Below are positions 55,195 through 63,683 of a stretch of DNA of 64,000 bases, one piece after another. The notes under the pieces were generated by a model that did no database searches, was not told the origin of the DNA, and saw nothing but the letters and a program-made list of their open reading frames with translations. How positions within the stretch are numbered: position 1 is the first letter of the stretch; every line of letters starts with the position of its first letter. The position numbers and the translations under genes are program-made. The stretch comes from Novipirellula galeiformis (GTDB lineage: Bacteria > Planctomycetota > Planctomycetia > Pirellulales > Pirellulaceae), in NCBI RefSeq assembly GCF_007860095.1, contig NZ_SJPT01000006.1, positions 248,001 to 312,000 on the forward strand, written 5' to 3'.

Positions 55195-56928
55195 TTACGG
55201 GGCAAATGGATCGTCATTTACCTTTCCTTGCCTGGACGGGGGCGAGTGAAACGGATCCACGCCACCGGAGCCTCCTCCGAACGGATCGAAGGGCCCCTTC
55301 GCAAAAGGATCTTGAGCGGGAGAAGTTGGCAAAATTTGCTCCTGACGCATGAGCTGGGTGAGCATTTCTTTGGCCACTTCGATTCGCTGGTCCATCTCCT
55401 GGATCTGTTTGGCGAGCATCAGAATACGACGTCTTCGTTCCTTGTCAGCTTCACTGGCATTGGCACTCGCAACTCGGTGAACGCCCGGATCGGCAAACGG
55501 ATCGTCGCTAACCGACTGACTCACACGCTCCTGCGGCGTGGTCGGCAAGACGAACGTGTTCGATGACGAGGAGACGGACGAACCGATTTTTGCCGTCACT
55601 TTTCGCATCAGGATTCCCGCCGTCGTCGAACTGATGTTTTCAATGCGAACCAGGTCAATCAGGATCGGTCGACGAAAATCGGTGCCACGCTCCAGTTTTG
55701 ACTTCGGCACTGTCCACGCTTGATATTTGCCTGGCACCAATCCGGTGGCGAGGTACGTTCCATTCGCTGACCGATGGGCGACGATTCCCAGCGGCCGATA
55801 ATCCGATCGCTGAGCGCGTGTCGAATCGGCCAAGCGGACGTAGTCATCGCTATCCACCGTATTTGGCGTGTTGGCTGCATCATCGCTTCGCGTCAGTACA
55901 ACCAATTGTTCGTCACTGGACCAATCCGGCATCGCCGCTTCGGTCAAATCTCCCTGAATTTCGAGATCGAGCGTTCCGTCGGCCACCAACGCGATGGGAA
56001 GATTATTAGCGGTGTTGGTTGTCGGACGCGCTCTCGCCACGACAATGCGGCTTGGGCCGCCCGTTAACGACAACTGGTTCAACAGCTTCGCATTATGCTG
56101 CACTTCCTCGAAGCGCTCTTTCGGGACCAACGTCACGCGAACTTCGCCGGGCGGTACCGTCAGCGAGGCAATGAGAAAACCGTTTGCGTCCTCCTTTTCA
56201 GGCGCCGTCAGCGGAGCGACTTGCCAATAGGAAACATACGAATTGAATCGCCAATCGGATGTGCCTGGGCCCGTTTCATCTCCGACAGGACCTCCAGCCG
56301 CAAAACCTCCTTGCCCACCTTTCGAGGTAATTGCCCTCTTGAAAGCAAACTGTGGATAGACAAACCCATTGGTCCAGAGTGCCAACACGACGTAACGATC
56401 CGCTGTATAGTGTCCGGGCACGGAAAAGGTTAGCTTCGCCGGTTCACGCAGCTGGATTTTCTTGCCCACGCTGGTGCTCGGAGGTACAAAGGCAAATTCG
56501 TTTTTCGGGTTGGTGGCGAAGAAGACTCCAAGTGCCCTTGGACTTGAATACAAGATATTTGTGGGGTTTTCGCTAGGATTCCCTACTTCGTTGGAGCCCG
56601 AGTCCATTCCCATCATCATGCCCATGCCGCTCATCGATGGCGGAGGTTCGACCTGAATGCCGTCTCCCTCATCCATCAGTCGCACATAACCCAGAACCGA
56701 TCGGTGGACCGGTTCGGCGTTCATCGAAATGACAGCCTTGCCATCGGGCAAAAACACAAGTTCTCCTGCGTTGAATCGATGGACGATCGTATCGGGAGCA
56801 AACTTTCCATCGGGACCGACAACATGAATCCTCGTTGTCGGTTCTTGCGAAAATAAAGGCGATCCCCAACTCGAGACCATCACGAGAAATGTCAAGATTC
56901 CGATTACCTTGGCGAGCTTAGTCTTCAT
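55195..56928 (-). CDS. Secreted protein of unknown function, third gene of the ECF/kinase operon
   Basis: 577 residues from the ATG at 56928, which overlaps the 3' end of the kinase gene by 11 bp; the open frame to 56985 lies inside that gene. Signal peptide: MKTKLAKVIGILTFLVMVSS...LFSQ. It is beta-rich and carries a Met/Gly patch (SMSGMGMMMGMDSG). The family is not recognised. Residues ~480-530 form a helical segment (ADKERRRRILMLAKQIQEMD ...). The C-terminus has repeated DPF units (DDPFADP, QDPFAKGPFDPFGG, VDPFHSPP, NDDPFAP). Co-transcription with the sigma factor and kinase suggests it is the output or sensor partner of that pathway (inference). Confidence 0.72.
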   Translation of the reverse strand: MKTKLAKVIGILTFLVMVSSWGSPLFSQEPTTRIHVVGPDGKFAPDTIVHRFNAGELVFLPDGKAVISMNAEPVHRSVLGYVRLMDEGDGIQVEPPPSMSGMGMMMGMDSGSNEVGNPSENPTNILYSSPRALGVFFATNPKNEFAFVPPSTSVGKKIQLREPAKLTFSVPGHYTADRYVVLALWTNGFVYPQFAFKRAITSKGGQGGFAAGGPVGDETGPGTSDWRFNSYVSYWQVAPLTAPEKEDANGFLIASLTVPPGEVRVTLVPKERFEEVQHNAKLLNQLSLTGGPSRIVVARARPTTNTANNLPIALVADGTLDLEIQGDLTEAAMPDWSSDEQLVVLTRSDDAANTPNTVDSDDYVRLADSTRAQRSDYRPLGIVAHRSANGTYLATGLVPGKYQAWTVPKSKLERGTDFRRPILIDLVRIENISSTTAGILMRKVTAKIGSSVSSSSNTFVLPTTPQERVSQSVSDDPFADPGVHRVASANASEADKERRRRILMLAKQIQEMDQRIEVAKEMLTQLMRQEQILPTSPAQDPFAKGPFDPFGGGSGGVDPFHSPPSRQGKVNDDPFAP

Positions 56929-58504
56929 CGTTTTTCTCGTCGGTTGGGGGAAGTGTGTTTTCATCTCGTAAGCGATCCAGTTCATCGATCAGCGCAGTCA
57001 TCTCCAGATCAATTTGCTGCACCGTGGCTTCGAGCCGATCGATTTCCGGATCGTCAACGCCACGTATCGGCGTTGCGGGAACGGTTGAAGGACCTGTGCT
57101 AGGGATTGGCGTGATCGTCTCGAAGAAGGACAGGGCGTCCATGTTCGCCTGCCGTGGACGCGCTGAAATCGAGTTTTGCGGACTCGTAGCCGGGAAGGCT
57201 TTGCTAGATCCAACCGAAGAGTCGACCAGACCGTTTCCGTTTGCGGACTGCGGAGCGATCGCTCGCGGCGAGAAATTGTCATCGGCCGGCCATTGGGGGA
57301 AGCCATTAAGACTGACCGAGATCACGATCATCATCAATAGCACGCCAACAAGCCACGGCAGCCATCGGCGGCGATGTTGTAAACGGGGTGGCAATTGACA
57401 CCTCACGGGATCGAGTAAATGCTGTTCACACGCACGCAGGATCGTTTCACATTCGGCTGCCGTTTCCGGACGATCCTCGGGATCCAGCGCATGCAGCCAA
57501 TCGACCAAGCGACACACCCAGGAGGGAAGATCGAGACCGGCTTGAGCCAGTTTTGGCATCTCGCCGCGAGCGATCGCGGCGACAATCGTATGCGTCGGCA
57601 ATCCTTGCAGCGGAGGTCCGCCGGTCAGCATCGACCACAACACGGTACCAAGCGAATACAGGTCGCTTTGCGGACCGGCCTCGTCACCGCGAGCTTGTTC
57701 GGGCGACAAGAAACCAGGCGTCCCGACGATCACGCCGGTGTGGGTCATTGAGACGTCGTCTTGAATTTTGGCGATCCCGAAGTCGGTCAGCACCGCCTGT
57801 TCGGTTCCCTTCCCCAACAAAATATTCGCTGGCTTCACGTCGCGATGGATCACGCCATGTTGATGAGCGGCGGCCAGCGCCGAGGCGGTTTGTCTCGCGA
57901 TCCGGATTGCATCCAAAACATCGAGCTTGCCATGCCTCTCTAAACGCGACATCAGTGATGGCCCCGGCAAATAGGGCATGACCAAATACGGGATCCCTTG
58001 CCAACGATCGACCTGGTAAATCTCGATGATATTGGGATGACGAATGGTGGCGGCCGAGCGGGCTTCGCGTTCGATCCGCTCCAATGCCGACGGCAATTCC
58101 AGCAGATGAGCGGCAGGCAGTTTCAAGGCAACGATACGATCGATGTCGATGTCACGTGCCTTCAGCACGATTCCCATTCCGCCACTGCCCACGATGCCGC
58201 AGATCTCAAATCGTCCGATCCGCCCAAGCGAATGAGGGTCATCGCTAGGCGACAAAATGGCACGCAGCACCGGCGATAGCTGCACCGACACCTCCAATTC
58301 CTCGCTCGTCGGTGCGTCCAAGTAATCGTCGCTCAAACTGCTGGACGATGTTTTCCAAAACGCCTCGTCCGCCGCGATTTGGTCGAGTCGGGCTGCGCAA
58401 AATTGGCAATGATCGAGATGTTGTTCCATCCGCGGGTCAGGCTCGCCAGCCAACAGCGACTGAAAATCGACCTCGGCTAAACAAACGTCGGCATTGGGTT
58501 TCAT
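56918..58504 (-). CDS. Anti-sigma-type zinc finger + Ser/Thr protein kinase, membrane anchored
   Basis: 528 residues. N-terminal zinc-finger motif (residues ~28-36, HLDHCQFCAARLDQI; H-x3-C-x2-C) of anti-sigma factors. Kinase domain ~97-370: Gly loop VGSGGMGIVLKA, ATP Lys in VALKLP, HRDVKPAN, TDFGIAK and LSPEQARG. Transmembrane segment ~387-405 (WLPWLVGVLLMMIVISVSLNG), then a linker, a predicted extracellular part and a short coiled coil (LEATVQQIDLEMTALIDELD). It is translationally coupled to the ECF sigma gene upstream (4 bp ATGA overlap) and to the secreted protein gene downstream. The natural reading is a kinase that regulates the sigma factor, the pattern of the planctomycete STPK-linked ECF groups. 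Confidence 0.93.
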   Translation of the reverse strand: MKPNADVCLAEVDFQSLLAGEPDPRMEQHLDHCQFCAARLDQIAADEAFWKTSSSSLSDDYLDAPTSEELEVSVQLSPVLRAILSPSDDPHSLGRIGRFEICGIVGSGGMGIVLKARDIDIDRIVALKLPAAHLLELPSALERIEREARSAATIRHPNIIEIYQVDRWQGIPYLVMPYLPGPSLMSRLERHGKLDVLDAIRIARQTASALAAAHQHGVIHRDVKPANILLGKGTEQAVLTDFGIAKIQDDVSMTHTGVIVGTPGFLSPEQARGDEAGPQSDLYSLGTVLWSMLTGGPPLQGLPTHTIVAAIARGEMPKLAQAGLDLPSWVCRLVDWLHALDPEDRPETAAECETILRACEQHLLDPVRCQLPPRLQHRRRWLPWLVGVLLMMIVISVSLNGFPQWPADDNFSPRAIAPQSANGNGLVDSSVGSSKAFPATSPQNSISARPRQANMDALSFFETITPIPSTGPSTVPATPIRGVDDPEIDRLEATVQQIDLEMTALIDELDRLRDENTLPPTDEKNDED

Positions 58505-59130
58505 GATCGATCCTCCGCGGCCTCAATCTGCCGAACTTCCTCACGTAATCGCCGCACAATCCGGCTGCGGATGGCGTAGATCGCACCGCGTGACTTGCCG
58601 AGCCGTTGGGCAACCCGGTCAATCGATTCGCCCTCGACATGCGAGGACCAAAACGCGTCCCAACTCGGTTCATCGAAATCACTTCGAATGGCGTCGGCTG
58701 CGAGTCGGATCAGAATTCGCTGGCGATCGTTTTCCCAATCGCTGCGAGCATCCTCGGTCGCAGCCGGTCGCGACTCGAGTGTAATCTGATGCGTGGTGCC
58801 GCCGATGCCCCGATGGGATAGATCGCGACAGACGACATTGACGAGCGAATTTCGCGAGACGCGGTTCAGCCAAGCTGCAAAACGCTGGGGCGGTCTTTCG
58901 CAGGATCGTTCCTCGCCCGGAGCACGATTCCATCGGCTGGCCACTCGCGCGACGCGGCGGATCACGTCCGACACCACTTCCTCGGCCCCATGATGATCGA
59001 GCCCGCGTCGACGAGCGAATCGATAGATCAACGGTCGATACAACGCATCAAACCGGTGCCAAGCGGCGTCGTTCGCCGGATCGCTGAGGTCCGAGATCAG
59101 CAGCGGATTGGGGGTCGGCCAAGGCGTCAT
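58501..59130 (-). CDS. ECF-type RNA polymerase sigma factor
   Basis: About 209 residues from ATG 59130 (MTPWPTPNPLLISDLSD); the frame extends to 59160. Region 2: DAAWHRFDALYRPLIYRFAR and HHGAEEVVSDVIRRV (the -10 recognition helix). Region 4: FWSSHVEGESIDRVAQRLGKSRGAIYAIRSRIVRRL, a helix-turn-helix for the -35 element. Its start and arrangement fit the planctomycete ECF class whose regulator is a Ser/Thr kinase. The gene overlaps the kinase gene by 4 bp (ATGA), so it is the first gene of a three-gene operon. No anti-sigma protein other than the zinc finger in the kinase is present. Confidence 0.9.
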   Translation of the reverse strand: MTPWPTPNPLLISDLSDPANDAAWHRFDALYRPLIYRFARRRGLDHHGAEEVVSDVIRRVARVASRWNRAPGEERSCERPPQRFAAWLNRVSRNSLVNVVCRDLSHRGIGGTTHQITLESRPAATEDARSDWENDRQRILIRLAADAIRSDFDEPSWDAFWSSHVEGESIDRVAQRLGKSRGAIYAIRSRIVRRLREEVRQIEAAEDRS

Positions 59131-59411
59131 GGTAAAACAGATTCGCCTCAAAAAATGCAAAGAAATGATGCGTCGAAGTGGTAACGGCTAACCGTATAAC
59201 CCTTGTCGTACGCCCGATCTGACGCCAGATGTGAAATTAAATCGAATTTTCCTGCCTGCTCTCGTTCTTATCTCCTCTCGATCATCGCCTCTCGATTGCG
59301 AAGCAAAAGATTGCGATCAATGTTGGCATCGCTCATAATTCCAACCTGTTCCCCACGTTCGCATTCTCGATGAGAGATAGGGTAGCGTCGACAGACGCCG
59401 TTCAAGAAATC

Positions 59412-60833
59412 ATGAATACTCAAGACTATCAATCTTATCGCGGCCTGCCTTCGCTGGCGGGTTTGAGCTCAATCGAGCGGGCCATCGAATGCGATTGGAG
59501 TGTGGACGAAAGTGCGAGACGCTGGAAACGACTTCATTTTGTGCTCAAACGGCTCTATGAAACGCTGACCGCCAAGATCACGTCCGAGCCGATCTACGAA
59601 CTCAAGACGCTGTTCAGCCATCATGCCTACCTGTGCAGCGAACAAGTCAGCATGATTCGTCGCCGCGTTAGTGAGATGCGAGAACCACCGCTCGGGCTCG
59701 ACAAAATCCCTCATCCGGGACTCCAGCGTTTGCTGGACGAGATCGCCTCGGCGCCCACGACGAATGAGTTTCTCGTCGGGGTTTATGAAGTGGTATTCCC
59801 GGCGATCATCCAGGCCTGTGAAAGAATCAAAGCCGACGCGCACCCACTGGCCGACGCGCCTTCGGTACGGATCGCCAAGCTAATGGAGTTTGAACTGAGC
59901 GAAGTTCGCTCCGTAGGCGAAGACGCGATCGCTTGCCTGGTGGACCAAACCCAACGCGATTCAATGCAACCCTGGATCGACTGTCTGATTCAATGTCTCT
60001 GCTCGGCCGCGGGGCTCGATGGCGCCGACACCGCTAGCAGCTCCGTTCCAGAGCCTTGGCACAGCTTGGTGCCGCCGGTTTACCAGGGCGAACCCCAGCG
60101 GGACGAGCGATTTCAAGACTCGTTCAACGCCGGAGTCAATCCCGAAGCGTTTCTTTATGATCCGCGTTTTTCAGCTCGCGATAAGACGTTGATGATGTAT
60201 TACAAACGCATCCGCGAATTAGATGTTCCCGAGATGATGGCCAGCATCTTGGTCGAGCTTGGCGACGATGAACCATGGGATTTTCATGCGGAGATGTCGC
60301 GACAACTTTGGGACGAAGCACGGCATGCGATGATGGGCGAAGTCGGGTTCGTTGCTCAAGGCATCGATTGGACAAAAATCCCGATCAACTTTACTTGGTC
60401 ACGCAATTTGAATACCCAACTCAATGCGCGTGAACGCCATGGCGTTTTGTTCTTCATCGAACAAGGGCTGATGCCCAAAACGGGAAAACGATACGAATGG
60501 GAAGTCGGTATGGAAAGCGGCGACCCGTTGTCAGGATTGTTTCAAGATTTCGATTGGGCCGACGAAGTGCTGCACGCTCAAATCGGTCGTCGTTGGTACG
60601 TGCCGAAGTTCGCCTCGCTCAATGAGGCACTCGATTATGGCGACAAGTGTTGGTCTAAAGTGCTCAGCCATTGGCGTGCCTACCAAGAGCAAGGCTTGAC
60701 GGAACATCGAAATTGGTGGCCTGAGGTTTATCAAACGGCCTGTGCAAATTGGGGCGTCACTCCCGATCCCGAAGCGTTGGCGTTCGACACAACGTACGAA
60801 GAGAGCCGCGCCGACTTACGCGAGCTCAAATAG
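59412..60833 (+). CDS. Ferritin-like diiron-type protein of unknown function
   Basis: 473 residues from ATG 59412 (MNTQDYQSYRGLPSL); an upstream ATG (59370) is in frame. Mostly helical. Diiron-type ligands can be seen: a Glu/His-rich helix (EPIYELKTLFSHHAYLCSEQ), FELSEVRSVGEDAI, and two ExxH motifs near the C-terminal half, WDEARHAMMGEVGF and DWADEVLHAQIGRRW. Arrangement resembles ferritin-like superfamily oxidases such as DUF455-type proteins, but I cannot name a family. No signal peptide. Adjacent genes are unrelated; it diverges from the ECF sigma gene. Confidence 0.75.
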   Translation: MNTQDYQSYRGLPSLAGLSSIERAIECDWSVDESARRWKRLHFVLKRLYETLTAKITSEPIYELKTLFSHHAYLCSEQVSMIRRRVSEMREPPLGLDKIPHPGLQRLLDEIASAPTTNEFLVGVYEVVFPAIIQACERIKADAHPLADAPSVRIAKLMEFELSEVRSVGEDAIACLVDQTQRDSMQPWIDCLIQCLCSAAGLDGADTASSSVPEPWHSLVPPVYQGEPQRDERFQDSFNAGVNPEAFLYDPRFSARDKTLMMYYKRIRELDVPEMMASILVELGDDEPWDFHAEMSRQLWDEARHAMMGEVGFVAQGIDWTKIPINFTWSRNLNTQLNARERHGVLFFIEQGLMPKTGKRYEWEVGMESGDPLSGLFQDFDWADEVLHAQIGRRWYVPKFASLNEALDYGDKCWSKVLSHWRAYQEQGLTEHRNWWPEVYQTACANWGVTPDPEALAFDTTYEESRADLRELK

Positions 60834-61152
60834 TGGATTTGGCTTAGTCGTAGTTGCGCGTCTTTAAAGGAAACGCAAAACCGGAAACCACCGTCCCTCG
60901 GTGAGGAGCGTGAGAAACGAGTGGGGAGGGACGAGCAAGTAAGCCGCAACCGGCGGTTGCGTCCGCCCGCGTCTTTCACATCGCACCGCAGGCCCTCCCC
61001 GAAAATCTCGCTGAAGGCTCAATTTTCGCCCCTCCCAGCCGGTGCGGGAAGGGTGCTGCACGTTGTTGCTACCAATCGCTTTACCCACGGCATGACCTTG
61101 AGAAAGTCAAGCAGAGCGGAGTGCTAAGGACGGGCTTGAAACCAATCCCAGG
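60834..61152. other. Convergent intergenic region, repeat-like
   Basis: About 320 bp between two convergent genes. GTCCCTC (60893-60899) and GAGGGAC (60926-60932) form a hairpin with a 26-nt loop. 60990-61060 (CCCTCCCCGAAAATCTCGCT and onward) resembles a repeat type of Rhodopirellula genomes (from memory). No gene is seen. Confidence 0.4.
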
Positions 61153-62190
61153 TTAGCTGAAGAGGGCTAAACGTTGAACGCGATTGTTGTTGCTATCGAG
61201 CACGTGCACCCGGTCTTTCGAGTCGACCACGATCCCCCAGGGGTCGTACAACTGCCCCGGCTGGAACCCCGGGCCGCCCCAGCTGGCAATCCATTTTCCG
61301 TCGGGCTCTAAACGCTGCAGCCGTTGGTTACCAAATTCACACACGACGAGCGTCCCATCGCTGGCGAATGCCAAGTCATAGGGGTAATAGAACTCGCCGG
61401 GGGCGTTTCCTTCGCGACCGATCACCTTGATCAATCTCGGCTTCTCTTCGCGAATATCGAAACATTGGATGCGATGGTTACACGAATCGGCGACCCACAA
61501 CACTTGCTCGTGAACGACCAGACTTTGTGGGCGGACGAATTGGCCATGTTGATCTCCGGTCCCGCCCCACTGAGTTAAAAAATTGCGATTGGGATCAAAT
61601 TTCTGAATACGATCCGAATCTCCATACTCGCCGATATAGAAACAACCTTGCTCGTCGCACACCGCATCGGTCACGAACGCGAACTCGCCGGGGGCATGAC
61701 CCGAGGTGCCGCCCAGTTGTTTCTCGACACGCAGTTCTCCCTCCAACGTATAGGTTAGCGTGCGATAGTAATGAGTATCGGCGACAAGCAAATTCGATGT
61801 CGCGTCTGGCCCCGCCGAGGCTTGAATCGCGAGTCCTGTGGGACGACCGTTCTCCGTTTCAGGCGTTTTCCAACCGCGTCGATAGTTACCGTCAACGTCA
61901 AAGACTTGAATCCGTCCGGTGGTGTCGACGACAAATAATTCGTCATCCGGAGAAATTGTGATCGCGCGTGGCTTGATGAATCGCCCCTCGCTAAATCCCC
62001 GCCGCCCCCAAACCAGTTGCGTACTCGATTGAGAGGAACTCGAAACGCAGCCCGAAAACATGGCGGCGCCCGACGCAAGCGAAGACAACAACATCGCGCG
62101 ACGAGAGGTTGGGGTAAACGACACGATGGAGTTTTGATTCAGTGTTCGGCGGTTCAGTAGGGCGGCGGTATCGCAGACAATCTTGCTCAA
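61153..62190 (-). CDS. Tat-exported lipoprotein with NHL repeats
   Basis: 345 residues. The leader has twin Arg (SRRAMLLSSLASGAAMFSGC) and a lipobox ending at Cys48, so it is a Tat-type lipoprotein candidate. The rest is a beta-propeller of about six NHL repeats, recognisable as GRFIKPRAITISPDDELFVV, GHAPGEFAFVTDAVCDEQGC, GQFVRPQSLVVHEQVLWVAD, GEFYYPYDLAFASDGTLVV and GQLYDPWGIVVDSKDRVHVL. Such propellers usually bind ligands or polymers and seldom carry catalytic residues. Function unknown. Confidence 0.87.
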   Translation of the reverse strand: MSKIVCDTAALLNRRTLNQNSIVSFTPTSRRAMLLSSLASGAAMFSGCVSSSSQSSTQLVWGRRGFSEGRFIKPRAITISPDDELFVVDTTGRIQVFDVDGNYRRGWKTPETENGRPTGLAIQASAGPDATSNLLVADTHYYRTLTYTLEGELRVEKQLGGTSGHAPGEFAFVTDAVCDEQGCFYIGEYGDSDRIQKFDPNRNFLTQWGGTGDQHGQFVRPQSLVVHEQVLWVADSCNHRIQCFDIREEKPRLIKVIGREGNAPGEFYYPYDLAFASDGTLVVCEFGNQRLQRLEPDGKWIASWGGPGFQPGQLYDPWGIVVDSKDRVHVLDSNNNRVQRLALFS

Positions 62191-62495
62191 TCGGACTTGC
62201 TCAAGCGGGTTCTCTTGAACGAGGCGTGAGTTTCTCTGGTTCGACTGGCTAGTTTGTCACTTACGATAGTTTACCATTACAGGCAACCGTCATTGCGACT
62301 TTTGCAGGGGCGTGGTCGACTTGTGAAGACATTTTAGTCCCCCGTACAATCACGTCATTACGATCACTCTCGGACATTCAGACAATCATTTGTGGGATCG
62401 CGCCCCTTCGGGTCGTGCTTCGCTTTGGATCGCCCGTACAATTGTGAATATTCCCCCTGCTTCGAAATTGCCCGCGTTCCTTTTGATTTTTAGCA
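62191..62495. other. Divergent intergenic region
   Basis: About 305 bp between the NHL lipoprotein gene and the YrdC-phosphatase gene. I see no repeat, RNA gene or confident promoter. Confidence 0.4.
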
Positions 62496-63674
62496 ATGCT
62501 TAAAATTCTCGACCTGAAAACCGCAGAAGATTCACGTGATATCGTGCATCGGACGGTTCAGGCATTGGTCGAAGGACAAGTGGTGGGGGTTCCCACCGAA
62601 ACGACCTACTCGCTGGCCGCATTGGCCTTGAGTACCACCGGTGTCGAACAGCTCAAGACGCTCACCCGAGGGGCACTACAGCCGTCCCAGGATGGCAACC
62701 GGCTCGAAACGGACCGCCATTGGATGGAATTATCGATCCGCAGCCGCGAAGCGGCTGGCGATTTCGTCGGCGCCGCTTCGAATACGGTGCGGCGTCTCTT
62801 GCGACGGTGTTGTCCGGGGCCGTTGACGGTGATGGTGCAGTGCCCCGAGCCCTTTTCGGCACTTTCTCAGCTGTCCGCTGGAGTGCGTGAACAGGTTACC
62901 GACGACAAAGGTCACGTTGGTTTTCGGGTCGTCGACCACTTCGTTTTGGATCAAATACACCGTTATTTGTCGGGGCCGCTGCTGCTCGCGAGTTTCCAGC
63001 CGAGCGAGGGGACGCCGGTAGCCACCGTCGCAGCTCGAGTGGCGGAAATGTACGGCGATGATTTGCCACTGCTGCTCGACGACGGCCCAACTCGTTATGG
63101 TGGTGTAACGACGGTTGTCCGAGTCAGTGGCAATCGATGGCAGTTGCTTCGCGAGGGCGTGATCGAACGTGCAGCTATGAATCAATTTGTAAAACCTGTG
63201 ATTGCGGTGGTGTGTACCGGAAACACCTGCCGCAGCCCGATGGCTGAGACACTTTTACGTGAACAGCTGAACAAACGCACCGGTTGCGACGACGCGGTGC
63301 GAGTCATCTCGGCGGGCGTTGCAGCTTCCAACGGAGCGGGCGCGAGCCCCCAAGCGGTTGCCGTGATGGGCTCACGCGGACTCGATTTAACCGGGCACAG
63401 CAGCCGACCGCTGGACGAATCGGTCGTCAATGTCGCGGATTTGATCCTGACGATGACCCGTGGGCACCGCGCTGCGATTCTGGCCGCTTGGCCGGACATG
63501 CATGAGCGTGTCTTTACGCTCCGACGCGATGGCGGCGATATTTCCGACCCTGTCGGGTTGGCGGTCGAGGTCTACGAGGCCTGTGCCGACCAAATTAATG
63601 ATGAACTAGGTAAATGGCTCGATTCGCTTGGTGAAGATTTCTTCCCGAGCGAGACTCCCAGCCAAGATGAATAG
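62496..63674 (+). CDS. YrdC/Sua5-like domain fused to low-molecular-weight (arginine-type) phosphatase
   Basis: 392 residues. N-terminal ~1-225 is YrdC-like: VGVPTETTYSLAALALSTTG, CPGPLTVMV and HVGFRVVDHF. Key elements of the threonylcarbamoyl-AMP synthase are altered: the K-x-R region reads KTLTRG and the SAN motif reads SFQ (LLLASFQPSEG), so tRNA t6A activity is doubtful. C-terminal ~228-392 is an LMW phosphatase: P-loop CTGNTCRSPMAE with Cys240 and Arg246, and DISDPVG with Asp351. Thr244 in the P-loop is the residue that gives YwlE its protein-arginine phosphatase specificity (tyrosine phosphatases usually have Ile/Leu). Followed 9 bp later by rpiB; the same three functions are adjacent in Bacillus (ywlC, ywlE, ywlF). 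Confidence 0.88.
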   Translation: MLKILDLKTAEDSRDIVHRTVQALVEGQVVGVPTETTYSLAALALSTTGVEQLKTLTRGALQPSQDGNRLETDRHWMELSIRSREAAGDFVGAASNTVRRLLRRCCPGPLTVMVQCPEPFSALSQLSAGVREQVTDDKGHVGFRVVDHFVLDQIHRYLSGPLLLASFQPSEGTPVATVAARVAEMYGDDLPLLLDDGPTRYGGVTTVVRVSGNRWQLLREGVIERAAMNQFVKPVIAVVCTGNTCRSPMAETLLREQLNKRTGCDDAVRVISAGVAASNGAGASPQAVAVMGSRGLDLTGHSSRPLDESVVNVADLILTMTRGHRAAILAAWPDMHERVFTLRRDGGDISDPVGLAVEVYEACADQINDELGKWLDSLGEDFFPSETPSQDE

Positions 63675-63683
63675 GGTGACAAA

